This document shows positions 1 through 9,601 of a DNA stretch of 13,860 nucleotides, one piece after another; positions within the stretch are counted from its first letter, which is position 1, and each line of letters begins with the position of its first letter. Position numbers and translations under genes: made by a program. The notes under the pieces were generated by a model, which saw only the letters and a program-made list of their open reading frames with translations, did not search any database and was not told the DNA's origin. The stretch spans positions 1-13,860 of the forward strand of contig CALKVR010000760.1 in assembly GCA_938004815.1 (NCBI GenBank), read 5' to 3'. This DNA comes from an uncultured Polyangiaceae bacterium (lineage in GTDB: Bacteria; Myxococcota_A; Polyangia; Polyangiales; Polyangiaceae).

Positions 1-486
1 GCCCACGCCGGCCAAGAGGACCCGCGCCAGGAGCAGGAGCTTGCCGCCACCGGCCAGGCCGAGCAGGACGGCGAGCGTCCCCGCGACGACGGCGATGAGG
101 AGCAGCAAGGCGCCGACGTCGCGAGGGTGCCCGGGCGGCTCCATCGCAGGAGAGCGCGTCTCGGGCGTGACGCGGCCGATCGCCTCGACGAGCCCGCGCT
201 CGTCCTCGATCTGCGGCAGTGTAGGCAGCACGTCCTCGGGGACGACCGGCGCGTGCGCCGGAGAGATGAGCGAGCCGTGCTCCGATGGAACCGGCCGCGA
301 GGGAAAGCGCTCGGGCGCGGGCTCGTCGGTGAACGGTGCTAGGAACGCGGCGCGGCACGCGCGGATGTCGCAGAAATAGTGGAGCCTTTGATCGAAGATC
401 GCGACGTGGCCCGCGCGCAGCGGATCGATGAGCTTGCCGCAAGCGGAGCACGGGATGGGATCCGCGACGGGGCCTGCTGCGCGCAA
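1..486 (-). CDS. Membrane protein with N-terminal four-Cys metal-binding domain (partial; possible heavy-metal P-type ATPase N-terminus)
   Basis: The minus strand after the argD stop encodes 162 residues before the window edge; the C-terminus is missing. The N-terminus carries C13-x2-C16, then H36-Y-F-C39-x4-C44, a spacing typical of small TRASH/YHS-like or zinc-ribbon metal-binding domains. A Pro/Glu-rich linker (about 50-120) follows. From about residue 123 to the edge the protein is almost wholly hydrophobic, reading as one or two membrane segments. A soft-metal-binding N-terminus ahead of membrane helices recalls heavy-metal P-type ATPases, but none of their catalytic motifs (DKTGT, CPC) lies inside the window, so this is inference. 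The start is TTG at 486, the only ATG/GTG/TTG between the argD stop and the first cysteine, with GAGG about 10 nt upstream. The frame is the same as argD, from which it is separated by one TAG and five codons, so the two are probably co-transcribed. Confidence 0.6.
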   Translation of the reverse strand, partial: MRAAGPVADPIPCSACGKLIDPLRAGHVAIFDQRLHYFCDIRACRAAFLAPFTDEPAPERFPSRPVPSEHGSLISPAHAPVVPEDVLPTLPQIEDERGLVEAIGRVTPETRSPAMEPPGHPRDVGALLLLIAVVAGTLAVLLGLAGGGKLLLLARVLLAGVG

Positions 487-501
487 CTCGAGACCGCCTC
501 G

Positions 502-1878
502 CTACTGCCCCGCGACGAGATCGAGGCGCACCGAGCGAAGCGTCTCGTCGAGTCGCTCGGCGGCGAGCACGATCTCGTCGTCGGTGATGATGAGGGGGGG
601 AGTGAAGCGCAGGCCGCGCCCGCCTGCGATGGTGAGGAGCAGGCCGCGCTCTCTCGCCCGCGCGAGGACGTCGCGCGCGTCGACGCCTTGCTTGAGCACG
701 AGCGCGCGCAAGAGACCCTGCCCGCGCTCCAGCTCGCAGAGGTCGGGGTGGCGCTTCGCCAGCTCGACCAGCTTCGCCGAGAGCAGCGCGCCCTTGCGCG
801 CCACCTCGGCGACGACGTTCTCTGCATCCAGCGTGGCGAGGACGGCGCGCGCGGCGGCCGAGGCGAGGGCGTTGCCGCCGAAGGTCGAGCCGTGTGTGCC
901 CGAGGGCAGCGCGCCCGCGAGCCGCGCCGAGACGAGCATCGCGCCGATCGGAAAGCCGCCGCCGAGGCCCTTGGCGAGGCTGATCGCGTCGGCGCGGACC
1001 CCGGTGTGCTCCGAGCCGAGGAACCGACCGGTGCGGCCGATGCCCGTCTGCACCTCGTCGAGGAGGAGGAGCGCCTCGTGCTCGTCGCAGAGCGCCCGCA
1101 GGCCCTCGAGGAACCCGGCGGGGGCAGGGGTCACGCCGCCCTCACCCTGCACCGTCTCGACCACGACGCCGCACACGTCGGGGCCCATCACGCGGCGCAC
1201 GGCGTCGAGGTCGCCGTACGGGACGTGGGTCACGCCCTCGAGCTTGGGGCCGAAGCCCTCCTTGTACGACGGCGTGCCGCCGACGTTGACGGTGGCGAGG
1301 GTGCGGCCGTGGAACGCGTTGTCGAACGCGACGAAGCGGTACTTGTCGGGCTTGCCGGCGGCCGAGAAGTGGCGTCGCGCGAGCTTGAGCATCGCCTCGT
1401 TCGCCTCGGCGCCCGAGTTGCAAAAGAACGCGCGCTCGAACCCCGTCCGCTCGCAGAGCTCGCGGGCGAGGAGCACGTTCTCCTCGTTGTAGAAATAATT
1501 CGAGACGTGCATCAGCTTCGCCGCTTGCTCGGCGATCGTGCGCACCAGCGTGGGGTGGGCGTGGCCGAGGGCGCAGACCGCGACGCCGGCGGCGCAGTCG
1601 AGGTACTCGTTGCCTTCTTTGTCGAAGAGGCGCGAGCCCTGGCCGCGAACGAACACCACCGGCGCCTGCCGGTAGTTGCCGAGCAGGTGCTCTTGGCCGA
1701 GCTTGACGAGCTCGGGCATGCCGAGGTTCGACTCGGCGGCCCGCGACGGCACGGTCGGCGGGACCGCCGATGCCCTCGACGTCATCGGCGCGGCAGAGGG
1801 CGGGCTCTCGGCGGCTTGCCCGTGACCCGTTTGCCCGTGACCCGGTTGCCCATGACCTGCTTGAGGGCGTAGCGGCAT
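502..1878 (-). CDS. argD: Acetylornithine aminotransferase (class-III, PLP-dependent)
   Basis: Predicted to transfer the amino group of glutamate to N-acetylglutamate semialdehyde in cytoplasmic arginine synthesis; ArgD enzymes often also serve lysine synthesis. It reads as a full class-III aminotransferase. A GQGSRLFD...GHAHP N-terminal region is followed by C153-NSGAEANE (PLP phosphate contact), an LLLDEVQTGIGRTG block with the cofactor-binding Asp, and SLAKGLGGG with the Schiff-base lysine at K303. The residue pattern fits acetylornithine better than ornithine or GABA transaminases, but those cannot be excluded. The 458 residues are about 50 longer than usual. The extra N-terminus contains a GHGQ triplet made by a 15-bp DNA repeat. 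Internal ATGs at 1785 (M32) or 1719 (M54) would give normal-length proteins, and no start has a convincing Shine-Dalgarno site. It is divergent from grpE and followed closely by the membrane-protein gene. Confidence 0.92.
   Translation of the reverse strand: MPLRPQAGHGQPGHGQTGHGQAAESPPSAAPMTSRASAVPPTVPSRAAESNLGMPELVKLGQEHLLGNYRQAPVVFVRGQGSRLFDKEGNEYLDCAAGVAVCALGHAHPTLVRTIAEQAAKLMHVSNYFYNEENVLLARELCERTGFERAFFCNSGAEANEAMLKLARRHFSAAGKPDKYRFVAFDNAFHGRTLATVNVGGTPSYKEGFGPKLEGVTHVPYGDLDAVRRVMGPDVCGVVVETVQGEGGVTPAPAGFLEGLRALCDEHEALLLLDEVQTGIGRTGRFLGSEHTGVRADAISLAKGLGGGFPIGAMLVSARLAGALPSGTHGSTFGGNALASAAARAVLATLDAENVVAEVARKGALLSAKLVELAKRHPDLCELERGQGLLRALVLKQGVDARDVLARARERGLLLTIAGGRGLRFTPPLIITDDEIVLAAERLDETLRSVRLDLVAGQ
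1815..1859. repeat. Three tandem copies of a 15-bp unit
   Basis: Units at 1815-1829, 1830-1844 and 1845-1859 follow the pattern YTTGCCCGTGACCCG with a few substitutions; a 4-nt remnant follows at 1860-1863. The period is a multiple of three, so the annotated argD frame reads it as GHGQ plus one residue, three times, without breaking. The repeat sits upstream of the conserved ArgD fold and may be leader DNA rather than coding. Confidence 0.85.
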
Positions 1879-1981
1879 GACGCAGCGGCTTTACGCCCGA
1901 TCGACGAGCGGTGCAAACCGCCACGCTCGGCTCGTCGCTCGCAGGGCCGGGCGACGGTGGCCGCGGCCCGCCCAGCGTCTC

Positions 1982-2008
1982 TTGGAATCGCCCTCCCGCG
2001 CGTAGTAT
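1982..2008 (+). promoter_or_regulatory. Possible promoter of the grpE operon
   Basis: TTGGAA (1982-1987) and TAGTAT (2003-2008) are separated by 15 nt, a little short for a sigma-70 promoter, and lie 14 nt before the grpE start. A transcript from here would have a very short leader. No CIRCE inverted repeat (HrcA operator) is present between argD and grpE. Weak call from motif resemblance only. Confidence 0.3.
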
Positions 2009-2021
2009 GGTCCTGGCGTTT

Positions 2022-2666
2022 ATGAGCGAGCCTCAGGACGGCGACACGAAAGAGGGCGCAAACGGCGCAGATCCGGGTGAGTCTCGAGACGACGGCGCGG
2101 TCGACGCCGGGGCCGAGTCTGCCCGCACACGCTCCGACGCACCGCCCGCGTCGAAGGAGCCCGATCCGCTCCAGGCCGCCAAGGGGGAGGCGCAAAAGTA
2201 CCGCGACCAGCTGCTCCGCACCGCCGCCGACTTCGACAATTTCCGCAAGCGGTCGCGTCGCGACCAAGAAGACGCCGCGCGCAAGAGCAAAGAGACGACG
2301 GTCAAAGAGCTGCTTCCGGTGTTCGACAACCTCGAGCGCGCCCTGCAGAGCAGCGAAAAGGCGCCGGACGTGAAAGCGGTGGTCGAGGGCCTCAAGCTCG
2401 TGATGCGCCAGTTCACCCAGTCCCTCGAAAAGATGGGGATCAAACGGGTCAACACGGTCGGGCACCCGTTCGACCCGATGCTCCATGAGGCGATTCAGCA
2501 CGTCGAGTCCGCCGAGCACCCCGCGGGCGTGGTCGCGATCGAGGTGCAGGCCGGCTACCAGCTCGCCGAGTCGTTGGTTCGCGCCGCGCTCGTCGCCGTC
2601 TCCAAGGGCCCGCCCGAGGGCGCGGCCGCCAGCCCCGACGACGACCCGACCGACCCGCCGAGCTGA
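2022..2666 (+). CDS. grpE: Nucleotide exchange factor GrpE
   Basis: GrpE dimers promote ADP release from the Hsp70 DnaK and act as a heat-sensing part of the chaperone cycle. The 214 residues comprise an acidic, low-complexity N-terminus (1-50), a long coiled-coil stretch with the family block around YRDQLLRTAADFDNFRKR, the helical dimerisation region with LLPVFDNLERAL, and the C-terminal beta domain containing GHPFDPMLHEA and GYQLAESLVRAALVAVS. Length and domain order are normal for the family. The chosen start is the ATG at 2022; the open frame extends upstream to 1911 but those residues do not resemble GrpE. A short Pro/Asp-rich tail ends the protein. The gene lies 77 nt before dnaK on the same strand, its functional partner, and is divergent from argD. 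Confidence 0.95.
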   Translation: MSEPQDGDTKEGANGADPGESRDDGAVDAGAESARTRSDAPPASKEPDPLQAAKGEAQKYRDQLLRTAADFDNFRKRSRRDQEDAARKSKETTVKELLPVFDNLERALQSSEKAPDVKAVVEGLKLVMRQFTQSLEKMGIKRVNTVGHPFDPMLHEAIQHVESAEHPAGVVAIEVQAGYQLAESLVRAALVAVSKGPPEGAAASPDDDPTDPPS

Positions 2667-2681
2667 GGTTCTCGGCCCAGC

Positions 2682-2706
2682 CCGGGCGGTCGCCGTTTCC
2701 GCCCGG
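2682..2706 (+). terminator. GC-rich hairpin between grpE and dnaK (terminator/attenuator or mRNA stabiliser)
   Basis: CCGGGCGG (2682-2689) and CCGCCCGG (2699-2706) form a perfect 8-bp stem with a 9-nt loop, starting 15 nt after the grpE stop. No T-run follows, so it does not look like a full intrinsic terminator. It could attenuate transcription or protect the grpE mRNA 3' end, allowing different grpE and dnaK levels. Confidence 0.45.
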
Positions 2707-2743
2707 TACGGTGTGGCTGGATTTGATCTATGCTTGCCGCGTC

Positions 2744-4579
<1,836 letters not shown>

Positions 4580-4583
4580 GCCC

Positions 4584-7500
4584 TTGTCGGTTCTGGTCGG
4601 CGAGTTCGAGATCTCCTCCGAGCTCCCGGCGCGCGGTCGCGAGGGGCCCTTCCGCGCCCTCCGCGCGCGGCGGTTGGGGGTGCACGGCTTCGCGCGGGAT
4701 GCGACGGTGTACGTCGCGCAGGGCCCCGGCGCCGCGGCCGAGACCGCGCTCATCGAGCGGGCGCGCCGCGCGGTCGCGCTCTCGCACGCCGGCATCCTGC
4801 GCGTGCTCGCGACCGGGCGAGCGAGCTACGACGGCCACGAGGCGCCCTACGTCGTGTACGAGAGCTCGGAGGCCCCCCCCCTCTCCCTCCTGGCTCCGTC
4901 GGCCGAGGCCGTGCCGGGGGCGGTCGCGTGCGCCATCGGGGCCGCGATCGCCGACGTGCTCGATCACGCGCATCGCAAGGGCGTGCCGCACGGGGCGCTC
5001 GACGCCGAGCGCGTGCTCATCGGCGCCGACGGCGCGGTGACGATCGCCGAGTTTGCGCTGGAGCGCGCGGGGACGATCGCCGAGGATCTGGCCGCCCTCG
5101 CCGCGCTGCTCGGGCGGCTGGCTCGCCCGGGCGAGCCGCTCGGCGCGCTCGTCGGGTCGCTCGCGGCGGCCAACGCCAGCGCCAGCGCGAGCGCAGACGA
5201 CTTCAGCGAAGCGCTCTCCGCGCTCGCGTTTCGGCTGAGCCCCGCGCCGGCGGGGAGATCGATCGGGGCGTGGGTCGCGGCCGCCCGGCCGGCGGCGCAG
5301 GCCGCGCCCGGCTACCGCGCGATCGCCGTCCTCTTGGCGGGCCCCGTCGAGGCGCTCGCGCCGGGCTTCGACGCGATGGAGGCGGCAGGGGCGCTCGTCG
5401 ATCGGGCGAGCGGCGTGGGCGTCTTCACCGACGTAGCCGAGCCGGTCGAGGCCGCGCTCGCGCTCGCGCGTACGCTCGTCGCGGGGCGCGAGGTGGGTGC
5501 GGCGCTCGCGCTCGCCGCCACGGGGCCGGCCGCGCGCGCATTCGACGCCGAGCTCGCGCGTGTTCCTCCGGGTAGCGCGTGGCTGACCGCCGAGCTCGTC
5601 GAAGAGGCGCGGGCCGCCTTCCTGTTCTCTCCCGTGGGCGACGGCCGGCGCATCTTCGCGGCGGCGGGCGAGCGAGCGGTCGCGACCGCAGGCCGCTTCG
5701 TGGGCCGGTCCGCCGAGCTCGCTCGCCTCGCGCGGGCGCTCGGTGAGGCCGAGGCGGGGGGCCCCGTTCGGCTGACCGTGTCGGGGCCGGCTGGCATCGG
5801 CAAGACTCGCCTCCTCGCCGAGCTCGTGCGGCGTGCGAAGCGCGGGGGCGTGCGCGCCCACCTCCTCCGAGTCGGCAACGTGGCGCCGGCGCCGTTCGGT
5901 GTCGCCGAGGCGCTGCTCGTCGAGCTCGGCGGCTCGGCGCCCGACGCCGTCGGCGCGGCTTCGGTCGCGTACGTGCTCGAGGGCGTGGCGCGCGACGGCC
6001 CCGTCATCGTGGCCATCGACGACCTCGCGCTCGCCGACCCCGAGTCGCGCGAGCTCATCGACGCCGCTGCCGGGCTGCTCGCTCCCGGTACGCGGCTCCT
6101 CCTCGTCGACGCCGCGCGCGGCGAGGCCGAGGCGGGCACGAACGTGTTCGCGATCGGCGAGCTGCCTGACGACGAGATCGCTCAGCTCGTCGCCGCTCGC
6201 CTCGGTGCTCGCATCGTGCCTCCCGAGCTCTTCGAGCCGCTCGTGGCGCGCACCGGCGGGCATCCGCTGTACGTCGAGGAGGCGCTCCGCGAGCTCGTCG
6301 AGCAGGCGCTCGTCGAGGTCGACAGGGGCCTGGCCGTGCTGCGCCCGGGCGCCGAGGTGAGGCTCCCCGCTTCGCTCGAGGCGCTCGCGCGCGCGCGCGT
6401 GGCGGCGCTCAGCCCCCTCACGCTCCGCGTGCTGCGCGCCGCGGGGGTGTCGGGGCCCGGCGCCAAGCCCGACCGGATCGCCACCATCGCGGGGCTCCCG
6501 CCCGACTCGGCCTCCGAGATCGTCTGGCAGCTCGTCGACGGCGGCTTCGCGCGCCTCGACGAGGTGGGAGGCCTCCACCTCGCGTCCCTCCACCGCGACG
6601 CCGTCCTCGACGCCATGACCCGCGACGAGGTGGTGGCGCTCCACCTCGCGGCGGCCGGCGCGCTCGGTGGTGAGGCCTCTGCCGCCGATCTCGCCGCTCG
6701 CGCCGACCACCTCGAGCGCGCGGGTGACGAGCGTGAAGCGGCGCGGGTGCGGGCGGCCGCGGCGCGCGCGCTGGTCGCCACCGGTGCGCTCGCTCCGGCC
6801 GCCGCAGAGCTCGTCCGGGCGCTCGGCGCGCTCGACGCGCCGCTCGAGGTCGAGGCGGCGATCGAAGACCTCGCGCGCATCCGCGCGGGCTCTGGCATCC
6901 GCGTCGACGTCGAGCCCGCGCTGGCCCACGCGATCGAGATCATCGACACCGCCGCCGCGGAGCCGGTCCGCGCGGTCGCTCGTGTCAGGCTGGCGCGGAT
7001 GCTACCGAACGCGCCCGAGAGCGCGTGGGTGCTCCTCGACACGGCCGAAACGATGAGCTTCGCCGATCACGACACCGAGCTCGCCCGCGCGCGCGTCGCG
7101 GTCGCGCGAGCGGCCACGACGCCGCTCCCCGGCCTCGAGAGCGCCCGCTTGCTCGCTGCCGGCGCCGAGCGCGACGCCGGCGCGCTCGAGGACGCGGCCG
7201 CCGTCGCGGTGGTCGCCGGTGAGCGCGAGCTCGCGCGTGCTCTGCTGGACCGACTGGGCGATACGCCTGTCTCGGCGCGCCGGCTGCGTGGCGAGCTCGC
7301 GGCGCTCGAGGGCGACGATCCAGAGGCCGAGCGCCTGCTGCATCTGGCCTGCGAGCGCGCGCGCGAGGCAGACGCCCAAGACGAGCTCGCCCGCGCCCGC
7401 CTCGCGCTCGGCGAGCTGTACGGGCGCCGAGGGGATGACGGTCGCAGCTTCGCCGCGTTCACCGAGGCCGCCCGCGCCGCGCGCGCCGCGGGGAGCGTCG

Positions 7501-7703
7501 ATCTCGCGGAGCTCGCGGTGTTGCACCTCGATGCGCTGGCCGCGGCCCACGATCCGGCGCCACGCTGGTTGCAGAGGTCTCCGGGGCGGTGCCCCCCGAG
7601 GCGGCCTTGCGCGAGGCCGAGCACCTCGGGCACGCTGCTCTCATCGCGCGAATCCGTCGCGCCACGTCGAAGAGTGGAGGCGCGGCGTGACCGAGGCCGA
7701 TGA
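4584..7703 (+). CDS. Pseudokinase / cyclase-like / STAND ATPase fusion with helical-repeat tail (apparent 3' frameshift)
   Basis: About 1,039 residues as read. Residues 1-200 follow the Ser/Thr kinase fold, but HRDLKPxN is replaced by H136-GALDAER and DFG by E156-FA, and no beta-3 lysine is apparent: a pseudokinase. Residues 244-365 resemble a decayed class-III nucleotide cyclase domain. An intact AAA/STAND ATPase follows: FVGR (372-375), Walker A GPAGIGKT (401-408), Walker B VIVAIDD (474-480) and GGHP (558-561). Beyond about 690 the protein is Ala/Leu/Glu-rich and helical, like TPR arrays. The plan recalls PknK-type kinase-STAND regulators. The start is TTG at 4584, 4 nt after the dnaK stop, with GAGGG 8 nt upstream. 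Near 7550-7560 the coding signal moves to another frame, ending at 7690 and overlapping the next gene by GTGA, so the last 48 residues as read are probably wrong. Role inferred: an ATP-dependent signalling scaffold working with DnaK. Confidence 0.8.
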   Translation: MSVLVGEFEISSELPARGREGPFRALRARRLGVHGFARDATVYVAQGPGAAAETALIERARRAVALSHAGILRVLATGRASYDGHEAPYVVYESSEAPPLSLLAPSAEAVPGAVACAIGAAIADVLDHAHRKGVPHGALDAERVLIGADGAVTIAEFALERAGTIAEDLAALAALLGRLARPGEPLGALVGSLAAANASASASADDFSEALSALAFRLSPAPAGRSIGAWVAAARPAAQAAPGYRAIAVLLAGPVEALAPGFDAMEAAGALVDRASGVGVFTDVAEPVEAALALARTLVAGREVGAALALAATGPAARAFDAELARVPPGSAWLTAELVEEARAAFLFSPVGDGRRIFAAAGERAVATAGRFVGRSAELARLARALGEAEAGGPVRLTVSGPAGIGKTRLLAELVRRAKRGGVRAHLLRVGNVAPAPFGVAEALLVELGGSAPDAVGAASVAYVLEGVARDGPVIVAIDDLALADPESRELIDAAAGLLAPGTRLLLVDAARGEAEAGTNVFAIGELPDDEIAQLVAARLGARIVPPELFEPLVARTGGHPLYVEEALRELVEQALVEVDRGLAVLRPGAEVRLPASLEALARARVAALSPLTLRVLRAAGVSGPGAKPDRIATIAGLPPDSASEIVWQLVDGGFARLDEVGGLHLASLHRDAVLDAMTRDEVVALHLAAAGALGGEASAADLAARADHLERAGDEREAARVRAAAARALVATGALAPAAAELVRALGALDAPLEVEAAIEDLARIRAGSGIRVDVEPALAHAIEIIDTAAAEPVRAVARVRLARMLPNAPESAWVLLDTAETMSFADHDTELARARVAVARAATTPLPGLESARLLAAGAERDAGALEDAAAVAVVAGERELARALLDRLGDTPVSARRLRGELAALEGDDPEAERLLHLACERAREADAQDELARARLALGELYGRRGDDGRSFAAFTEAARAARAAGSVDLAELAVLHLDALAAAHDPAPRWLQRSPGRCPPRRPCARPSTSGTLLSSRESVAPRRRVEARRDRGR
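7559..7690 (+). other. Probable true 3' end of the pseudokinase/STAND gene, in the -1 frame
   Basis: From 7559 the frame with codons at 7559, 7562 and so on reads ATLVAEVSGAVPPEAALREA and continues to SGGAA, ending at TGA 7688-7690. The sequence is helical and in keeping with the preceding repeats. The frame used upstream gives an Arg/Pro/Ser-rich tail, typical of out-of-frame reading in GC-rich DNA. The TGA overlaps the downstream GTG as GTGA, a common coupled arrangement. One missing base near 7545-7560, or a -1 ribosomal shift, would join the two frames. Confidence 0.7.
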
Positions 7704-8061
7704 TCCGGTCCTCGAGGGGCTGTGGAAGAAGGTCGTCACCACGTGGGGCGAGGACGAGCGGCATCAAGCGTTCGTCGCCTACTGTCGCGAGGCCAAGTGC
7801 CTCGACGAGGCCGCGCGCCGCTACCGAAGCGTCGCCGAGGGCAACGAGGCTGGCATCGAAGGCGACGCCGAGGAGGTGGTGGCGACGGCAAAGAAGCGCC
7901 TCGCCGGCGTCGCGACGATCGCCGTCGCGACGCTCGAGGCCGACCGTACGGAGCCCGGCGCGGTGCGCGAGCACCGCATCGTGCGGTGGGTCGCCTACGT
8001 GGTGTTCGTCTTGCTGCTGGTGCTGCTGGCGTACGCGCTGTCGCCGGCGCTCCGCGATTGA
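7687..8061 (+). CDS. Small tail-anchored membrane protein, function unknown
   Basis: Not recognised as a named family. The 124 residues comprise a soluble, charged N-terminal part and a single strongly hydrophobic segment at about 101-118, followed by only six residues. This is the layout of a C-tail-anchored protein with its N-terminal domain in the cytoplasm. The soluble part has a recognisable HQAFVAYCREA...LDEAARRYR stretch that may form a short helical bundle, including two Cys (about 33 and 38). The start is GTG at 7687, overlapping the corrected stop of the upstream gene as GTGA, so the two are likely translationally coupled. As the last gene of the grpE-dnaK operon it could place the STAND protein or chaperone at the membrane; that is inference from context only. 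It converges on dnaA, 26 nt away. Confidence 0.72.
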   Translation: MTEADDPVLEGLWKKVVTTWGEDERHQAFVAYCREAKCLDEAARRYRSVAEGNEAGIEGDAEEVVATAKKRLAGVATIAVATLEADRTEPGAVREHRIVRWVAYVVFVLLLVLLAYALSPALRD

Positions 8062-8079
8062 CGCGCGCGCTCAGAGACC

Positions 8080-8101
8080 AGAGCGGCTCAGGACCCGCTC
8101 T
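8080..8101. terminator. Weak bidirectional hairpin at the convergent operon/dnaA junction
   Basis: AGAGCGG (8080-8086) pairs with CCGCTCT (8095-8101) around an 8-nt loop, overlapping the dnaA stop codon and lying 18 nt beyond the stop of the tail-anchored gene. There is no T-run on either strand. Position between convergent genes fits a shared termination structure, but the evidence is only the 7-bp stem. Confidence 0.3.
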
Positions 8102-9584
8102 CGGCGAGCTTGCGCTCGAGCGCTTCGAGGTGCGCCCGCACCTGCGGATCCGCGTCGCGCTGCGCTTCGATCTTGCGGACCGCGCTCATGACGGTGGTGT
8201 GATCGCGGCCGCCGAAGGCGCGCCCCAGCTCGGGGAAGCTGCACTTCAGGCGCTGCTTGCAGAGGTACATCGCGACGTGCCTGGCGAACGCGACCGTCTT
8301 GTGACGGTCTTTCGAGACGAGGTCGCTCGAACGGATGTGAAAGTGGTGGCAGACGAGGCGCTGGATATCCTCGACGCTCATCGACTGCGGTTTGTGCGCC
8401 GACGCGAGGGCGAGCTCGCCCTTGGCGAAGCCGATGTCGACGGGCCGGCCGGTGAGCGACGACTTCGCGCCGAGACGGATCAAGGTGCCCTCCAGCTCCC
8501 GGACGTTGGAGCGGATCACCTGGGCCAGGTACAGCGCCACGTCGTCTTCGAGGGCGATGCCCTCGAGCGCCGCCTTGTTTCGCACGATCGCGACCCGTGT
8601 CTCGAGCTCGGGCACCTGGATGTCGGCCACGAGGCCCCACGAGAACCGCGAGACCAGCCGCTCTTCCATCCGCTCGAGGTTCTGCGGGTACTTGTCGCTC
8701 GTGACCACGATCTGCCGATCTTGGCCGTGGAGCGCGTTGAACGTGTGAAAGAACTCTTCTTGGGTCTGCTCGCGGCCTGCGAGAAACTGGATGTCGTCGA
8801 CCAGCAAGAGGTCGCACTGCGAGCGGTAGCGCGCCCGGAACTCATCCATCTTCTGGTGCTGGATCGCGTGGATGAACTCGTTGGTGAAGCGCTCGGCCGA
8901 GACGTAGACGATCCGCGCCGCAGGCCGGTCGCTCAGCATGCGGTGCGCGATCGCCTGCATGAGATGGGTCTTGCCGAGGCCGGTGCCGCCGCACATGAAG
9001 AGCGGGTTGTAGCGACGGCCGCCTGCGGCGGCCACGGCGGCCGCGTGCGCGAGCTGGTTCGAGGGGCCGACCACGAAGCTCGCGAACGTCTGCTTGGGGT
9101 TCAGGTCGGCGAGCGCGACGCAGTGGGTGGTCCGAGGAAGCGCGGGCGCCTGCCGCACCGGCTCGGGCGTGGGGGGTGCGTCGGAGGGGCGGACGTGGAT
9201 GGCCCGGGGCCGCACTGGCGGAGCCGTGAGACCGGCCGCGATGGGCCGCGGGAGCTGCGGATCGAGGAGCCAGACGACCTGTATCGAAAAGCCCGTGAGG
9301 TCCCGCAGGCGCGCCGTGAGGGTCGGCAAGAAGTTGAGCTCGATCCACTCCTGGACGAACTCGTTCGTCGCCCGGAGCGTGAGCACACCGTCGGTCAGGT
9401 CGTCGAACTGGACGCCCGCGAACCACGTGTCGAACGTGGCTGGCGACAGGCTCCGGGTGAACGCGACCGCGTCATCGAATGCCTGAGGAGGCGAAATGCG
9501 CCCGGTCACGCGCGGACCTGCCGAAGGGATCGCCGTTCCAGCGGGTGACACTGGCTCGACGGAATCTGAGCGGTAGTAGGCCAT
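8088..9584 (-). CDS. dnaA: Chromosomal replication initiator protein DnaA
   Basis: Binds DnaA boxes at oriC and opens the origin in the ATP form. The 498 residues show all four domains. The N-terminal domain I includes the WFAGVQF and FVQEWIE stretches. A variable Pro-rich domain II lies around 105-155. The AAA+ domain III has Walker A GGTGLGKT (199-206) and Walker B LLLVDDIQF (259-267). Domain IV, for DNA binding, has the DnaA signature at about 449-472 with FGGRDHTT (457-464). Length is slightly above the common 450-470 because of domain II. The start is the ATG at 9584; TGAGG lies about 11 nt upstream. It has no dnaN next to it. A consensus DnaA box lies about 120 bp upstream, suggesting autoregulation and a possible nearby origin. 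It is convergent with the chaperone operon. Confidence 0.97.
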   Translation of the reverse strand: MAYYRSDSVEPVSPAGTAIPSAGPRVTGRISPPQAFDDAVAFTRSLSPATFDTWFAGVQFDDLTDGVLTLRATNEFVQEWIELNFLPTLTARLRDLTGFSIQVVWLLDPQLPRPIAAGLTAPPVRPRAIHVRPSDAPPTPEPVRQAPALPRTTHCVALADLNPKQTFASFVVGPSNQLAHAAAVAAAGGRRYNPLFMCGGTGLGKTHLMQAIAHRMLSDRPAARIVYVSAERFTNEFIHAIQHQKMDEFRARYRSQCDLLLVDDIQFLAGREQTQEEFFHTFNALHGQDRQIVVTSDKYPQNLERMEERLVSRFSWGLVADIQVPELETRVAIVRNKAALEGIALEDDVALYLAQVIRSNVRELEGTLIRLGAKSSLTGRPVDIGFAKGELALASAHKPQSMSVEDIQRLVCHHFHIRSSDLVSKDRHKTVAFARHVAMYLCKQRLKCSFPELGRAFGGRDHTTVMSAVRKIEAQRDADPQVRAHLEALERKLAESGS

Positions 9585-9601
9585 GAACCAGGAACCTCAG
9601 C

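Noticed and set aside
1815..1859. CRISPR-like array
   Set aside because: 15-bp units without spacers; a simple tandem repeat.
379..1872. Plus-strand open frame of 497 codons opposite argD
   Set aside because: argD is certain on the minus strand by its motifs; this frame is its shadow.
1879..2021. CIRCE/HrcA operator before grpE
   Set aside because: No TTAGCACTC-type inverted repeat is present in the argD-grpE interval.
7722..9548. Plus-strand open frame of 608 codons across dnaA
   Set aside because: Antisense of dnaA, with no family motifs.
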